A stretch of DNA of 5,166 nt from Oscillospiraceae bacterium (lineage in GTDB: Bacteria > Bacillota_A > Clostridia > Oscillospirales > Oscillospiraceae). Made by a program: the position numbers and the translations under genes. Position 1 is the stretch's first letter. The number at the start of each line of letters is the position of its first letter. The notes beneath the pieces are model-generated. The model ran no database searches. It had not been told where the DNA came from and saw nothing but the letters and a program-made list of their open reading frames with translations. This document shows positions 4,227-5,166 of this stretch, one piece after another. The stretch spans positions 1 through 5,166 of the forward strand of contig JAFYVA010000065.1 of NCBI GenBank assembly GCA_017549325.1, written 5' to 3'.

Positions 4227-5166
4227 TCTCGACCCTCCGGCAGCGTGACGTCGTGGATCCACTTATCGGTGCGGCAGCGCAGGTAGCAAAGGGGGATCTT
4301 CACCACGCCGTCGAAATGGATGGCGATGGCGATGAGCCAGTAGTGAATGCCGCCGTCCACGAACAGGGCAAAGACGGCCGTCAGCGGCAGGGCCACCAGC
4401 CACTGGGGGCCTACATCCAGCACGGCCGACCAGAAGCTGTCGCCGCCGGCACGCAGCACACCGGTAATGGTGGTGACGGCGTTGGCGTGGAGGGGCGTGG
4501 CGGCAAAGGCGGTCACTGCCAGCGCCACGGCGATCTTGGCGGTGTCGCCGTAGAGCTTGAACAGGGGGAAGATCACCGGCTGGAACAGAATGGGGATCAG
4601 CAGCAGCGCGATGATGGCGATGCCGGCGCTGACGAGGACGGAGAAGTAGATGAGGCAGCGGCTCAGGGACATGATCTCGTCGTGGCTCTTACCCTCGCCG
4701 ATGGCCTTGCCCACCACCACGGCGGTGGCGGCACCGAGACCGAAGCAGACCACCAGGAAGAGACGGCCCAGATTGCCGGTAACGGCGTAGGCGGCCAGGA
4801 ACTCCACGGAGATGGTGGTGTAGCCGATGATGACCGTCAGCAGGCTGTTGCCCAGACCCCAGATGGCCTCGTTGACCACCACGGGGGAGGCGTATTTTAC
4901 GAAGCGGCGCAGCATCTCGCGGCCGGGACGCAGCATGGCGCGGAGATCCAGCGGCATACGCTTATCCTTGGCAGCGTAGATGACGCAGATGACCACCTCC
5001 GCCACGCGGGCCAGCAGCGTGGCCAGTGCCGCGCCCTGAATACCCATCATGGGGAAGCCGCACTTACCGTAGATCAGCAGGAAGTTCAGCACCGTGTTCA
5101 GCACCGTGGAGAAGGCCAGCACCTTCATGCCGAAGTTGGGGTTCTCCACGCTGCGCTGGGCGCTGA
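4223..5166 (-). CDS. MATE family multidrug efflux transporter, C-terminal part (5' truncated by window edge)
   Basis: The last 313 residues of a MATE (multidrug and toxic compound extrusion) transporter; full members have about 440-460 residues and 12 helices, so roughly the first third is missing. The frame is open to the right edge, and the GTG at 5149 is an internal valine in the MATE-type loop QRSVENPNFGMK. The matching loop of the second half is seen as TGVLRAGGDSFWSAVLD, which shows the family's internal two-fold repeat. About eight hydrophobic helices are visible, with FVKYASPVVVNEAIWGLGNS opening the second half. MATE pumps export cationic drugs or metabolites across the cytoplasmic membrane using Na+ or H+. 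The substrate and coupling ion cannot be told from this part. It is the first visible gene of the - strand operon and its stop overlaps the rlmA start by 4 bp (ATGA). The promoter must lie outside the window. Confidence 0.93.
   Translation of the reverse strand, partial: SAQRSVENPNFGMKVLAFSTVLNTVLNFLLIYGKCGFPMMGIQGAALATLLARVAEVVICVIYAAKDKRMPLDLRAMLRPGREMLRRFVKYASPVVVNEAIWGLGNSLLTVIIGYTTISVEFLAAYAVTGNLGRLFLVVCFGLGAATAVVVGKAIGEGKSHDEIMSLSRCLIYFSVLVSAGIAIIALLLIPILFQPVIFPLFKLYGDTAKIAVALAVTAFAATPLHANAVTTITGVLRAGGDSFWSAVLDVGPQWLVALPLTAVFALFVDGGIHYWLIAIAIHFDGVVKIPLCYLRCRTDKWIHDVTLPEGRE
4233..4238 (-). promoter_or_regulatory. Ribosome binding site deciding the rlmA start
   Basis: GGAGGG on the - strand lies 6 nt before the ATG at 4226 and inside the last codons of the MATE gene. 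It supports this start over the one at 4262. Confidence 0.85.

Noticed and set aside
4227..4262. In-frame ATG at 4262 as the rlmA start
   Set aside because: It adds 12 residues not seen in the family and runs far into the MATE gene; the ATG at 4226 has GGAGGG and the typical ATGA junction.
1908..5166. Phage lysis module, suggested by the GH25 lysozyme
   Set aside because: No holin or other phage gene is present; the enzyme has a signal-anchor helix and sits in an operon with housekeeping-type genes.

Overview
This GC-rich window has dense, tightly packed genes with strong AGGAGG-type ribosome binding sites. It reads like the chromosome of a high-GC Clostridia member, probably of the Oscillospiraceae/Ruminococcaceae group. 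The grounds are the protein types (Firmicutes-style XRE regulator, membrane-anchored GH25 lysozyme, RlmA, MATE pump) and small hairpin repeats beginning TYGTAG between genes. The lineage is an inference from sequence style, not from a search.

Left part (1-1003), + strand: the C-terminal half of the ribosome-associated GTPase TypA/BipA, cut by the window edge. It is closed by a 14-bp-stem terminator that starts inside the stop codon.

Middle (1004-1907): a promoter with an extended -10 drives a 162-residue XRE-type DNA-binding protein with a hydrophobic, membrane-embedded C-terminal half. Behind it lies about 320 bp of non-coding DNA holding four hairpin units of one repeat family. Two of them form a large palindrome, and one has its loop expanded to 42 nt. 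A bidirectional terminator separates this gene from the convergent operon.

Right part (1908-5166), - strand: a compact four-gene unit read from the right edge leftward: MATE efflux transporter (5' end outside the window), 23S rRNA guanine-N1 methyltransferase RlmA, a cysteine-motif NAD(P)H-dependent FMN reductase, and a membrane-anchored GH25 muramidase. The junctions are a 4-bp overlap, a 4-nt gap and a 4-bp overlap, so the genes are probably co-transcribed and translationally coupled. Efflux plus rRNA methylation could suit antibiotic or toxic-compound tolerance, and the lysozyme suits cell-wall remodelling, but no shared pathway is evident.

I see no phage, CRISPR, toxin-antitoxin or other clearly new multi-gene system. 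The most interesting material is the structured repeat cluster at 1632-1863, followed by an abrupt change of serine codon use inside typA.
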